Notes: a model not told the origin generated them from the sequence alone. 39,369 nt of DNA from Lentilactobacillus hilgardii DSM 20176 = ATCC 8290 (GCF_000159315.1 NZ_GG669994.1:92378-131746), one strand, 5' to 3'. Shown: positions 23,916 through 31,890, counted from the first letter of the stretch. Program-made: numbers and translations.

Positions 23916-24239
23916 ATGAATGATTTTCCAAGCCAAATTGGCCGATATGTTTTAGCACAAATTAACCAGCAAATTGAGCAATCGGTTAAAGAAAGGCTGC
24001 AGGTTAATCCGGTTACGGTTGATGTAAAAGGATTAGCTTTAATGACCCATATGTCAGCATCCTTTCTGTATAAATCGGTGATTGATACACCTGAATTTTT
24101 ATTGATTGAAAATGATTTGGGAACCAAGCGTCTTTGGGATGCTGAGAAAGTTCCTAATGCCTGGAAAGTTTACGTTGCTAAACATGGCAAGCCAGGAATT
24201 AATCGTTTGCCTAGATCATTAAAGAGGGAGATTAGCTGA
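23916..24239 (+). CDS. Phage protein, possible DUF771-like HTH
   Basis: 107 residues; the start lies 6 bp after the previous stop with GGAGGTTAAG upstream. The central VDVKGLALMTHMSASFLYKSV looks like a helix-turn-helix with the module order of small phage excisionase-like proteins (DUF771 is a possible match). Ends in basic RLPRSLKREIS. Confidence 0.65.
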   Translation: MNDFPSQIGRYVLAQINQQIEQSVKERLQVNPVTVDVKGLALMTHMSASFLYKSVIDTPEFLLIENDLGTKRLWDAEKVPNAWKVYVAKHGKPGINRLPRSLKREIS

Positions 24240-24364
24240 TGATTTGGATTTTACCTGATTGGTTGAATTATTTAATCTTTGGTGCCGTCGGTTTTGGCAT
24301 TGGCATTTTATATATGCAATGGAAAGCCAATCCAAAGAAGTTTTGGAAGGAATGGTTTAATTGA
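24239..24364 (+). CDS. 41-residue membrane peptide
   Basis: MIWILPDWLNYLIFGAVG..., one membrane helix followed by a basic, Trp-rich tail (KANPKKFWKEWF). The start overlaps the preceding stop (TGATG) with AGAGGGAGA upstream. The next gene starts in the same TGATG manner, so it lies in a translationally coupled string. Confidence 0.65.
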   Translation: MIWILPDWLNYLIFGAVGFGIGILYMQWKANPKKFWKEWFN

Positions 24365-24591
24365 TGGAAAAAATAAGCCTTAACGAGGTCTTGGCAGAGA
24401 ATATTTTAATTCGAAGCCAGCGATTGGGATTAAACCTAACCGGATTAATTAAAAAATCTGGGCTTTCAAGAAACTCTTTATCGTATATCCGCAATGGACA
24501 TGCCCGAAAGATTGCGTTTCTAACATTGGAAAAAATAGCCCAAGCATTGGAGTGTGAACCATATGAATTACTTAAACCAGTTGACTTTTAA
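24364..24591 (+). CDS. XRE-family small regulator
   Basis: 75 residues, start coupled to the preceding stop. The helix-turn-helix is LNLTGLIKKSGLSRNSLSYIRNG (residues ~22-44), followed by LTLEKIAQALECEPYELLKP. Another XRE protein in the early region; its target is unknown. Confidence 0.85.
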   Translation: MEKISLNEVLAENILIRSQRLGLNLTGLIKKSGLSRNSLSYIRNGHARKIAFLTLEKIAQALECEPYELLKPVDF

Positions 24592-24739
24592 GCAAACAAA
24601 AAGCGTTGAACAGGTCCGACTGTCCAAAGCGACTAGAAATGAATTGTTTGCTTTACAAGAACAACTATACATCAAGTATAGTCCGAAGCTAACGTTTCTG
24701 CAACGACTGTTAGGAGGCATCAAGCATGTATCCAGATAG
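24563..24739 (+). CDS. Small phage protein
   Basis: 58 residues from ATG 24563, overlapping the end of the XRE gene by 29 bp. Basic and helical (SKATRNELFALQEQLYIKYSPK). No recognised domain. The binding site GGAG is spaced about 11 nt, so the start is less certain. Confidence 0.55.
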   Translation: MNYLNQLTFKQTKSVEQVRLSKATRNELFALQEQLYIKYSPKLTFLQRLLGGIKHVSR

Positions 24740-24848
24740 TCCAAAAGAAGACGCCTATTACGACGAATTAGCCGATAGGTATGAAGAAGGCATTAATGAA
24801 GAACAGGAGGAATTGAAGTATGAATATCAGGCTGGCGAATGGGATTAA
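24726..24848 (+). CDS. 40-residue acidic peptide
   Basis: MYPDSPKEDAYYDELADRYE..., rich in Glu/Asp/Tyr. The start at ATG 24726 has TTAGGAGG 8 nt upstream. It overlaps both neighbours. Function unknown; acidic phage peptides can be DNA mimics, but nothing here proves that. Confidence 0.6.
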   Translation: MYPDSPKEDAYYDELADRYEEGINEEQEELKYEYQAGEWD

Positions 24849-25008
24849 AGCAGTTAAATATGCACGCTTGCGGGTCGCTGGATTGGAACGAGCTTATGAC
24901 CAAGAAAGCAATCCTACCGTTAAAAGAGCGCTCCTAACCTGTCTCAGAAAAGAAAAAGATAAACTGAGTGATTACGAAGTCACCGGTTTTTATGAGGAGG
25001 ATTACTGA
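24820..25008 (+). CDS. Small phage protein
   Basis: 62 residues behind CAGGAGGAATTG. Helical and basic, with an acidic end. Its stop overlaps the start of the nuclease gene (TGATGG), so it is coupled to the recombination module. Confidence 0.7.
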   Translation: MNIRLANGIKAVKYARLRVAGLERAYDQESNPTVKRALLTCLRKEKDKLSDYEVTGFYEEDY

Positions 25009-25829
25009 TGGATGAAGTTAGAGAGACACTGACACTTACACCTCAGAACTATTATGATCCAAGCACTGACTGGGAGTACATGTCCTTTTCAAGATTTAAA
25101 CAATTTCAAACCTGCGAAGCGGAAACCCTGGCTGAACTTAATGGCCAATGGAAACCCACTAGTGATGAAACTGCTTTGTTAGTTGGCAATTACCTGCACA
25201 GCTATTTTGAATCTCCGGAAAGTCATACTAAATTTATGGAGACACATCCGCAAATTCTGGCAAAGACTGGGAAGAACAAAGGCAAACCCAAGGCTCAATT
25301 TAAAACGGCTGACAGCATGATTGAAGCCCTAACAGCCGATCAGGTATTTAATGAACTGTATCAGGGCACCAAGGAAACGATTGTTACCGGAAAGTTTGGC
25401 GGCATGCTTTGGAAGGGCAAAATTGACTGCCTCAACTTAGCCGATAAATACTTTGTGGATCTTAAAACTACTCGTGACCTGCACCAAGGTTATTACAACG
25501 AAGTGGATCACCTTCGTGAAGACTTTGTTTCTTACCGACAATATGATTTGCAAATGGCCATTTACCGAGAACTTATTCAGCAAACGTTTGGGGTGGACTG
25601 CCAGCCTTACATTGTAGCCGTAACTAAACAAACGCCACCGGATAAAGCAATCTTGGAAATTCCTGATGAACAGCTTAAGGCAGCTTTAGATGATGCCCAG
25701 AAACGGCTGCCACACATTCAGCAGGCTATGAATGGGGAGATTAAACCAAATCGTTGTGAATGCTGTGATTATTGTCGTGACACTAAGCGACTGGCCAAAC
25801 CGATTTCAATTAGAATGTTGCTCAAATAA
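25008..25829 (+). CDS. PD-(D/E)XK-type phage exonuclease (DUF3799-like)
   Basis: 273 residues. The nuclease core is visible: GKIDCLNL (catalytic Asp), KYFVDLKTTRD (the D-x-K pair) and, after a spacer, YDLQMAIYRELIQ, the helix carrying the conserved Gln/Tyr of RecB/Cas4-like folds. A Cys cluster CECCDYC near the C terminus could bind metal. It is followed by a Sak4-like ATPase and a ssDNA-binding protein, the standard two-component phage recombination set: 5'-end resection plus annealing. Confidence 0.85.
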   Translation: MDEVRETLTLTPQNYYDPSTDWEYMSFSRFKQFQTCEAETLAELNGQWKPTSDETALLVGNYLHSYFESPESHTKFMETHPQILAKTGKNKGKPKAQFKTADSMIEALTADQVFNELYQGTKETIVTGKFGGMLWKGKIDCLNLADKYFVDLKTTRDLHQGYYNEVDHLREDFVSYRQYDLQMAIYRELIQQTFGVDCQPYIVAVTKQTPPDKAILEIPDEQLKAALDDAQKRLPHIQQAMNGEIKPNRCECCDYCRDTKRLAKPISIRMLLK

Positions 25830-25846
25830 GGGAAGGACATAATGCA

Positions 25847-26557
25847 ATGAAAGTCTATCTGAATGGTAAAATTCCTAAAATGCCAAATATGTATTTTATT
25901 TATGGCGATGGTGGGACTGGTAAAACAACACTGCTTAATCAATTCCAAGGTCACAAAATGCTTTTTAGCTTTGACCGTTCAAGCAATGTCATGATCGGGC
26001 ATCATGATACTGATGTCACGGTTTTTGAAAAGGGCGACATGCCAAAGATTCAAGCTTATGTTGAATATATGGTGAACAAAGTTATTAGTGGTGACCGGCA
26101 TCAAGTCATTGCCTTGGACAACGTCTCAGCCTTACAAAACTACGTTTTGGAAAATATTGATAATGCTGCTAAGGATAATCGACAAAACTACCAGAAGTTA
26201 CAACTTTGGTTTCGAAATTTAGCGACGTTACTCCGAGAAAGTGGCAAGACAGTTTATGCTACCGCCCATCAAATTGATAATGGGACGGCTGGTATTACTG
26301 GCGGTGGTCGTTATGCAGCTGACATGAATGAGAAGACGTTTAACGCGTTTACCAGCATGTTTGATGTGGTAGGCCGAATCTACGTTAAAGATGGTCAGCG
26401 GATGATTGATTTAGATCCAGAGCAGGGGAACCATGCTAAGAACCGGTTGGATGATCGGAAGTTAATCCATGCCGATGAACTAATTAAATCCCAAGTAACT
26501 AAATTAAATTCAAACGAAAAGAAGGAGCAAACAGAAAATGTCATTGTTCATAACTGA
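25847..26557 (+). CDS. Sak4-like AAA/RecA-fold recombination ATPase
   Basis: 236 residues. Walker A is FIYGDGGTGKTT (residues ~17-28), the Walker B-like strand is HQVIALDNVS, and there is a sensor-like ATAHQ. It has the size and context of phage Sak4 single-strand-annealing proteins (AAA_24). It overlaps the next gene by 20 bp. Expected partner of the exonuclease before it and the ssDNA-binding protein after it. Confidence 0.82.
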   Translation: MKVYLNGKIPKMPNMYFIYGDGGTGKTTLLNQFQGHKMLFSFDRSSNVMIGHHDTDVTVFEKGDMPKIQAYVEYMVNKVISGDRHQVIALDNVSALQNYVLENIDNAAKDNRQNYQKLQLWFRNLATLLRESGKTVYATAHQIDNGTAGITGGGRYAADMNEKTFNAFTSMFDVVGRIYVKDGQRMIDLDPEQGNHAKNRLDDRKLIHADELIKSQVTKLNSNEKKEQTENVIVHN

Positions 26558-27110
26558 TTCAAATAATGTTTTTGGTATGAGTGTTCAGGAAGCCGGCTTA
26601 TACAACGTTAAAGTGATTAAAGCTCAAGTTACTAAGACCAAGGATCGCAAATTACCAATGCTGACACTGGATGTGGAAGTAATTGATGGGAAATATAAGG
26701 GTGGCCAAATTCGTTTCCAAAACTTGGTTTGGGATGATGAGGATCAAGAACACTTGGAGACGTCTGTTAAACGGTTCAATACATTGGTAATGGCCGTTGG
26801 GGTCCAGGATGGTGTTGCGATTGATAGTTTGAATCAAATTGCCCAGGGAATTCAAAACAAGCAATTATCAGTTGATGTGGAGTGGGGCAATCCTAACAAT
26901 AAGGGGCAAGTCTATTTGGAAATTCGCGGTTATCATCCGGTTAATCCGGATGGCAGTCAACCCAATGGGGTTAAGCGTCCCAATGCCGGTCAGGCAAGCC
27001 CTGTGAATAATCAGCCACAAATCAGCAACCCATTCCCTAATCATAGCAATGATCCGTTTGCTAGTAGCAAGGGAACAATTGATGTTAAGGATTCAGATTT
27101 ACCGTTCTAA
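26538..27110 (+). CDS. Phage ssDNA-binding protein (DUF669-like) with SSB-like tail
   Basis: 190 residues behind AAGAAGGAGC. The N-terminal domain (~1-130) has an OB-like order (GLYNVKVIKAQVTKTKDRKLPMLTLDVEV...GKYKGGQI), as in DUF669 proteins. The C-terminal part is a Pro/Asn/Gln-rich linker ending in DVKDSDLPF. That tip is the acidic-hydrophobic motif by which bacterial SSBs recruit repair and replication enzymes. Expected to coat ssDNA during recombination and replication. Confidence 0.82.
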   Translation: MSLFITDSNNVFGMSVQEAGLYNVKVIKAQVTKTKDRKLPMLTLDVEVIDGKYKGGQIRFQNLVWDDEDQEHLETSVKRFNTLVMAVGVQDGVAIDSLNQIAQGIQNKQLSVDVEWGNPNNKGQVYLEIRGYHPVNPDGSQPNGVKRPNAGQASPVNNQPQISNPFPNHSNDPFASSKGTIDVKDSDLPF

Positions 27111-27162
27111 AAGAACCAAGATTAGTGGTGGGTGGGAGGAATAAACGAAAGGAGGTGGCAAA

Positions 27163-27633
27163 GTGAATTACTTGCAACAGATTCTAGCGTTTGATGATTA
27201 TCGGTTATATGAACAAAAGTTGTCAGCTGGGCAGATTGCTTTATGGCATGCTCTGATGTCCATAAACAACAAGGCACACTGGCAGAAATGGTTCACCGCT
27301 GCTAATAAAACGCTTGAATCCTTAACGGGACTTTCACGGTCTGGAATTAATTCCGCGCGGAATTCTCTAAAGCAATACGGCCTAATCAATTTTGAAACTA
27401 TAGGGCCACACAAAGCCACCAAATATTCCATTAAACAACTCTATACGTCAGATAGTGTACATTCAAGTGAACAATCAGGTGTACATTCAACAGACAGAAC
27501 GGAATACATTCCCGAGACAATTTTGAGACAAAACAGTGGCACATTAATTAAACAAAACAGAAACAAAACTAAACAGTCGTCAGTCACACGCGGGGGTGTG
27601 GGAAAATTGGCAGCAGCTGTGGGGATTTCCTAA
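27163..27633 (+). pseudogene. Replication initiator, N-terminal half (frameshifted)
   Basis: 156 codons behind AAAGGAGGTGG. Residues ~5-95 form the winged-helix N-terminal domain of phage replisome-organiser proteins (LSAGQIALWHALMSINNK, LTGLSRSGINSARNSLKQYG, KATKYSIK). The linker follows, and the frame then leaves the protein-like reading at a G5 run (27592-27596) and stops at 27633. The DnaD-like C-terminal half continues in the +1 frame (27596-27937). Removing one G would give one protein of about 258 residues, the normal size. So the gene is mutated, phase-variable, decoded by frameshifting, or carries a sequencing error. Confidence 0.75.
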
Positions 27634-27937
27634 TGCAGTTGCCCAACAAGATCTTCAGGAATGGGCCCAGGAGTTTACTCCTGACCTTCTGAACCACGTG
27701 ATTGAATATGCAGGTCGGCGAAATGTCCAGGCCCGTGCGGCTGATAACTATATTGATCGGGTGCTGCAAAGTTACCGGCAACACCAACCACCGATTACGA
27801 CGGTTGCTCAGGCGAAAAAAGAAGAGCTTAGTCACTATAACCGTACTTCCGAAGATTTTGGCCGATCGCAGAAGTATCGTTATGAGGCTAAGCCCGAACC
27901 AATTCGCACACCCCAGAAAGGAGACGAGCCATTTTGA
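27596..27937 (+). pseudogene. Replication initiator, DnaD-like C-terminal half
   Basis: The +1 continuation of the preceding frame. WENWQQLWGFPNAVAQ and LLNHVIEYAGRRNVQARA, with the following DNYIDRVLQSY, are the DnaD/DnaB_2 signature. The only possible own start is a GTG at 27596 without a binding site, so independent translation is unlikely. In related phages this domain is fused to the N-terminal winged helix. It binds the origin region and recruits the helicase loader encoded next. Confidence 0.75.
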
Positions 27938-28758
27938 ACCAACTCGACTCAATGATGAAAAGCTTTGCCAGCAAGCTCTTTGAGACCTATGACACTCAGT
28001 GCCCCAACTGCGGGGAACTGTTACTACGTCCCAAGATTTTGAATAAAGCGACTGGCAAAAAGATGCATGGGGCCTGCTTTAACTGCGGTTATAAAGAGCC
28101 TCTGCCGACGCATACAACCCCGACTAATGAAAAATTATCGGAACAAGCCCGAAAGGATGCTACCCTGAAATACTTTAACGCGTATAGCATCTACAGTTCT
28201 TTTGAGGTCTTTAATCACCGCTTTGATAATTATACCGCAAAAACTGCGGCTCAGGCGATGGTTAAACAGCGCTGCCAGAAGTTAGCTAGTCGCATTGCCG
28301 AGGAGCAAACAATTCATACGATGCTGTTGGGCAATACCGGTGTGGGCAAAACCCATTTGGCGGTGGCCATGATGTACCGTATCTTTGAACTGACTCATTA
28401 CCGCCAACACGGCATGTTTATTGACTGGCGGCAATTGATTGCCGATAAAAAAGCCGGTATCTCCCAACCGGATCTGCAGCGAAAAGTAGCTGCCACTCTT
28501 CACCAGTTGCCAACCGCGGATTTTGTCATTATTGACGATCTGGGTAGCGAACGAACCACTGACTTTTCACTGGATTTGGTTGACCAACTCTGGCGTTACC
28601 GGGAGAATTTATCAATAATTGTGACTTCGAATCTGATTGGGAGTGCCTTTCAAGAAAAGTATGGCAATCGGGCCTTTAGCCGCATGGCCAATCATGGCGT
28701 GGGCAACACCATCTTGTTTAGCGATATTGAGGATCACCGAATGGGGGCGTTAGGATGA
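27934..28758 (+). CDS. DnaC/IstB-like helicase loader
   Basis: 274 residues, start TTG 27934 with AAGGAG upstream; its first bases overlap the preceding TGA. The N-terminal zinc ribbon has CPNC (Cys23, Cys26) and CFNC (Cys48, Cys51). The AAA+ domain has Walker A LLGNTGVGKTH (~132-141), Walker B FVIIDDLG and sensor 1 IIVTSN. It loads the host replicative helicase at the phage origin, following the DnaD-like initiator. Confidence 0.9.
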   Translation: MNQLDSMMKSFASKLFETYDTQCPNCGELLLRPKILNKATGKKMHGACFNCGYKEPLPTHTTPTNEKLSEQARKDATLKYFNAYSIYSSFEVFNHRFDNYTAKTAAQAMVKQRCQKLASRIAEEQTIHTMLLGNTGVGKTHLAVAMMYRIFELTHYRQHGMFIDWRQLIADKKAGISQPDLQRKVAATLHQLPTADFVIIDDLGSERTTDFSLDLVDQLWRYRENLSIIVTSNLIGSAFQEKYGNRAFSRMANHGVGNTILFSDIEDHRMGALG

Positions 28759-29051
28759 ATCAAATAGCCTGGGCCGAAGAAATGCTCAAACTAGCTAAGA
28801 GTGAAGTCCATGCCGATTGGATTCTTGAACGCTATAAGGATCAAATGCGGATGGTCGTTCGACAAGGCGGCAATCAGTACGATTTGAATTGTCGGGAAAT
28901 CTTTCGCCGCTTTGCCGTAATGGTGGTGCTATATCAATACGATGCCGGCTTTTTAACAAATTTTGAATGGGACCCGGATTTAGAAGCTGAAGACTATTTG
29001 GACTTCAAAGCGGCAATCGCCCAACAGAAAAAGAAGGTTATGGACACATGA
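28755..29051 (+). CDS. Hypothetical phage protein
   Basis: 98 residues, start overlapping the previous stop (ATGA). Helical, with a WILERYKDQMRMVVRQGG block. No recognised domain. It sits between the helicase loader and the HNH nuclease and so is probably a replication accessory. Confidence 0.75.
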   Translation: MNQIAWAEEMLKLAKSEVHADWILERYKDQMRMVVRQGGNQYDLNCREIFRRFAVMVVLYQYDAGFLTNFEWDPDLEAEDYLDFKAAIAQQKKKVMDT

Positions 29052-29764
29052 GAGCTATCGCTCAACGACATGGTAAAGACCTGGTAGTACATCTCAGCCA
29101 AGAACCCGATGAAGACCATTTAGAGACGGTCAACGGCCAATCAGATCAAGTTTGGGTGGATCTAACGTTTGCCGATCCTCGCCAAGCCCGACCACAGCAA
29201 CGGCGGTTATTCTTTGCCCTGCTAAATGATATTGCTGAGTATTTTGTAGTTCCCCAGGAATTCCTAAAGACTCTGTTTTATACCCAGTATGAGTTTTATA
29301 CCGCTGGTAAGTCCATCAGCCTATCAGACGCCACTCAATCGTCAGTTAGCGATGCTAACCAGTTACTCGACCTAGTGATTGACTTTATGTTTGAATGGCA
29401 CGTGCCATTCAAGAAGGGCTATGAGCTACTGCCCAAGGATGAAGCCTATTACCAGTACGAATGTTGCCGCCACCGGGTTTGTGCCATCTGTGGCCGTGAG
29501 CACGCTGACATTCATCATTGGAACGCGGTGGGGACGGAAACCCGTAAGTTGGCTGATCATCGACAACATCGGTTTATGGCTTTGTGTCGCGAACATCATA
29601 CTGAGTTTCATACGCTGGGAGCTGATTCGTTTAGTCGAAAGTATCATGTTAGACCGACCAGATTAAAGCCAGCGGACCTCATCAAACTGGGAGTTATGAC
29701 CCAGAAGCGAATAAACGAAATTGACAGGAGGAAAAGCAATGAGTTTTCGAGCAGTAGGCATTAA
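29048..29764 (+). CDS. Putative HNH nuclease
   Basis: 238 residues, coupled by ATGA overlap. The C-terminal ~100 residues hold an HNHc_6-type site: CRHRVCAICGREHADIHHW (CxxC and the HH pair), then HRFMALCREHHTEFH with the last His cluster. The N-terminal domain is alpha/beta and matches the long form of this phage family. Such proteins usually occupy the place of a Holliday-junction resolvase in lactobacillus phages. The exact substrate is unknown. Confidence 0.85.
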   Translation: MRAIAQRHGKDLVVHLSQEPDEDHLETVNGQSDQVWVDLTFADPRQARPQQRRLFFALLNDIAEYFVVPQEFLKTLFYTQYEFYTAGKSISLSDATQSSVSDANQLLDLVIDFMFEWHVPFKKGYELLPKDEAYYQYECCRHRVCAICGREHADIHHWNAVGTETRKLADHRQHRFMALCREHHTEFHTLGADSFSRKYHVRPTRLKPADLIKLGVMTQKRINEIDRRKSNEFSSSRH

Positions 29765-29951
29765 TAGTCACAAAGAATACGCCATGGCGCAATACAAGGC
29801 AGAGCTAATGAAAAAGCTGGAATTGATTTATCCCAGCTTTCAACAAAATATTAATCTAAACGGCCGAATCACCAAGCAGGCACGAAGCAAGATTTATCCA
29901 GAACCCATTAGGATTGTGAAAGGAACCAAATATCGAATAGAAAAATTATAG
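29739..29951 (+). CDS. Small phage protein
   Basis: 70 residues from ATG 29739, behind CAGGAGG (7 nt), overlapping the nuclease gene by 26 bp. Basic and helical. Function unknown. Last gene of the replication run before two minus-strand genes. Confidence 0.7.
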   Translation: MSFRAVGINSHKEYAMAQYKAELMKKLELIYPSFQQNINLNGRITKQARSKIYPEPIRIVKGTKYRIEKL

Positions 29952-29985
29952 AGCATTTCTAACGAAGAAGAAACGTTCAAAAATT

Positions 29986-30195
29986 TTAAAATTTGGGTGG
30001 TTTCAATAAATCATCTTTTGAGTTAGTATCCCGAGCCACCGTCTTAATAAAAGGAGTGCCATAAATTGTGTAGTCACATTTTATGGGAAATTTTGTTGAC
30101 GCAGCGTCGTGAATGACATAGTAGTATTTATTATGGTTCATTAAATTGGCAGCAATTAAAAAAGCAGTTTGAACTTCTCCGTTAGAAAGTCTCAC
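29986..30195 (-). CDS. Uncertain small minus-strand gene
   Basis: 69 codons from GTG 30195, without a clear ribosome binding site. The amino-acid composition looks natural (YYYVIHDAASTKFPIKCDYTIYG), but it may be the tail of a larger lost gene. It lies inside a pair of 10-bp inverted repeats (29972-29981 and 30215-30224). Confidence 0.4.
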   Translation of the reverse strand: MRLSNGEVQTAFLIAANLMNHNKYYYVIHDAASTKFPIKCDYTIYGTPFIKTVARDTNSKDDLLKPPKF

Positions 30196-30308
30196 TTTAG
30201 TTATTTTTTTAGACTTTGAACGTTAATTTAAATGAATTGCAATGATTTGATATTCCATAACTATTGCACCTGACTTTTATTTTAAAAGCATTGTAAAAAG
30301 TTGAACAG

Positions 30309-30584
30309 CTAAAAAATGTATCTTCTAATAAATTTCCAGACACCTTCCTCCTGTAAGCCCCAGAAGTTATTTTTGATTTGAAAAACAAGTAAATGATCTT
30401 GCGGACTAAATATAGGCTTTAATTCTTCAGTAATTTGAATAGGATCAAGACGCGTTTTAATAATCCAGGTTCCTGGTTGTGGACAAACATAATCGCCTCC
30501 AAGTTCCTTAATAATATCTTCAATTTGCTTGTTTTTTTGATAATAGTTTATTAATTCGTAGTTTATAATATATGATTTCTTCAT
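30309..30584 (-). CDS. Cas2/SinR-like small protein
   Basis: 91 residues behind TAGGAG (7 nt). The layout is that of the Cas2-like ferredoxin fold: first strand SYIINYEL, a helix QIEDIIKELGG, then PQPGTWIIKTRL, helix ITEELKPIF, and strand DHLLVFQIKNNFWG. The PxxxTWIIKT and LLVF blocks are typical of the small SinR/VapD-related proteins outside CRISPR loci. Related proteins are RNases, toxins or of unknown role. There are no CRISPR repeats or cas genes nearby. It is on the minus strand between replication and late genes, a typical moron position. Confidence 0.65.
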   Translation of the reverse strand: MKKSYIINYELINYYQKNKQIEDIIKELGGDYVCPQPGTWIIKTRLDPIQITEELKPIFSPQDHLLVFQIKNNFWGLQEEGVWKFIRRYIF

Positions 30585-30697
30585 GTTAAAACTCCTAATA
30601 CCCTTTTGAATTAATTATATGATAAACATAAAAAATTAGCTTTTATTTAAAATGTTAAAATATGAACAGTTAAATTTATTAAGGAGAAAAATTATTA

Positions 30698-30889
30698 ATG
30701 GCAAATGTTGATGATAAAGATATACCCGTAAATATTGGAAGCATTATTCACGCTGAAAGCGGTAATTTTTTGGTGGTTAAAGATGAACGATTGGACAGTT
30801 ACCGCTTAGTTGATTTAGATAAATACCTAATCTCTGACAACTCTTTTCCTAATTTGGAAGTATTGCAAAATGAATTAAAACTTTATTGA
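30698..30889 (+). CDS. Small hypothetical protein
   Basis: 63 residues behind ATTAAGGAG. Beta-rich and acidic (IGSIIHAESGNFLVVKDERL). It is divergent from the Cas2-like gene, 113 bp apart. Function unknown. Confidence 0.65.
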   Translation: MANVDDKDIPVNIGSIIHAESGNFLVVKDERLDSYRLVDLDKYLISDNSFPNLEVLQNELKLY

Positions 30890-30903
30890 TATGGAGAAAA
30901 ATA

Positions 30904-31068
30904 ATGATTATAGCAGTTAAGGATACAAAATATCACAAAGTAAAGGATGAGTCCACAATGGCACAGACGCTAAGAAAATAAGATGGCATTAGGACGTATG
31001 CTTGGCAGATAAATGAATCAATCAAAAAGCATCGAAATTTGAGAGGCTGGAAATTAGTTAAAAAATAG
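30904..31068 (+). pseudogene. Small phage gene with an in-frame stop
   Basis: ATG 30904 with ATGGAGAAA upstream opens a frame that hits TAA at 30979-30981 after 25 codons. It then continues in the same frame as clear protein sequence (DGIRTYAWQINESIKKH, then LRGWKLVKK) to TAG 31066-31068. One substitution explains the break. The whole would be 54 residues. The 25-residue product may still be made. Confidence 0.6.
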
Positions 31069-31168
31069 GCAAAAAAAGTGACTCCCGTTTCCGGAAGCCG
31101 AATAATGCTAATTAATTGACAATATTGATTATAACATTAATTAAAGCTTATTAGAAGGGGTGTCAGGC

Positions 31169-31648
31169 TTGGATAACCAAATGGACAGCTTATTTCCACA
31201 GGTAGATAGAGACAGAACAGTTGAGAACTGCAAGCATTTTTTGGGGAGCGTATTTCCAAGAATGCTGAGGGCTAGTGGATTAACCTCAACTAACTATGAT
31301 GCGATGATTGCGGAATTAAGATCTCCTGCAATGGACGGAATGCCTAAATCGCCAAGTAAACTGAATAACGCTGATGCCACAATTATTCGAAGAGCCTATG
31401 CCCAGCAAATTGTCGAAAGAACGGTTGAAGCAATTGGCAGATGTGATAGTATCGGTAAGGAGCTTTTAAGTATGAGGTATTTAAATAACTACACGGATAC
31501 AATGTGTTATATGTCCATTGGTTATTCTCGATCACATTATTTTGAGCATATTAAGCCCAGTGCGTTATTGCAGTTTGCCGATACGTATCTTTTAGATGAT
31601 TTGCACATTTATAAATCGGACTCAAACCGGACTAAAAGTGGACTATGA
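31169..31648 (+). CDS. ArpU-like late transcription regulator
   Basis: 159 residues from TTG 31169, 8 nt after AGAAGGGG; a GTG at 31160 overlaps that site. ArpU/RinA-like order: N-terminal helices, a central RAYAQQIVERTVEAIGRCD, then LLSMRYLNNYTDTMCYMSIGYSRSHYFEHIK, the sigma-4-like helix-turn-helix region of the family. Such proteins activate late (packaging and structural) genes. Position just before the late module supports this. Confidence 0.8.
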   Translation: MDNQMDSLFPQVDRDRTVENCKHFLGSVFPRMLRASGLTSTNYDAMIAELRSPAMDGMPKSPSKLNNADATIIRRAYAQQIVERTVEAIGRCDSIGKELLSMRYLNNYTDTMCYMSIGYSRSHYFEHIKPSALLQFADTYLLDDLHIYKSDSNRTKSGL

Positions 31649-31729
31649 TCGGACTATTTATACGGAATTAAGAGTTATATTGGTATTGTGGAATTTGTCA
31701 AAAGAGTTTCACCCTTCAAAATTAGATGT

Positions 31730-31800
31730 GTGACTGTAACGTATATGTACGAAGAGGGCGGATAGCTTACCGTGCAGGGTTCGATTCCCTGCCAGTCACG
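31730..31800 (+). tRNA. tRNA-like structure, probably degenerate
   Basis: Seven perfect acceptor pairs (GTGACTG with CAGTCAC) enclose about 57 nt. A perfect T arm, CAGGG-TTCGATT-CCCTG, sits near the 3' side. One extra base (or a sixth T-stem pair) separates T arm and acceptor. I cannot build a normal anticodon stem, and only a short CGTA/TACG D-like hairpin is present. So it is a pseudo-tRNA or a tRNA-shaped RNA rather than a working tRNA. No anticodon is assigned. Confidence 0.45.
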
Positions 31801-31866
31801 TTGTGCTTTAATTAGCACACTCCATTAATACAAATTGATAAGTGGACTGTCATCTGGTGATTAGTT

Positions 31867-31890
31867 GTGAGTTCGATTCTCACGGGCAGC
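31867..31890 (+). tRNA. Second T-arm/acceptor tRNA-like fragment
   Basis: GTGAG-TTCGATT-CTCAC (31867-31883) followed by GGGCAGC, exactly like the 3' end of a tRNA. A matching 5' acceptor is only partial (ACTGTC near 31846), and the middle is too short. Looks like a tRNA remnant 67 bp after the first one. Confidence 0.35.

Noticed and set aside
24726-24848. Acidic peptide as anti-restriction or anti-CRISPR DNA mimic
   Set aside because: Only the acidic composition supports it; no motif or context evidence.
30309-30584. CRISPR-associated Cas2 with an array
   Set aside because: No direct-repeat/spacer array and no other cas gene occur in the window; only the fold resemblance stands.
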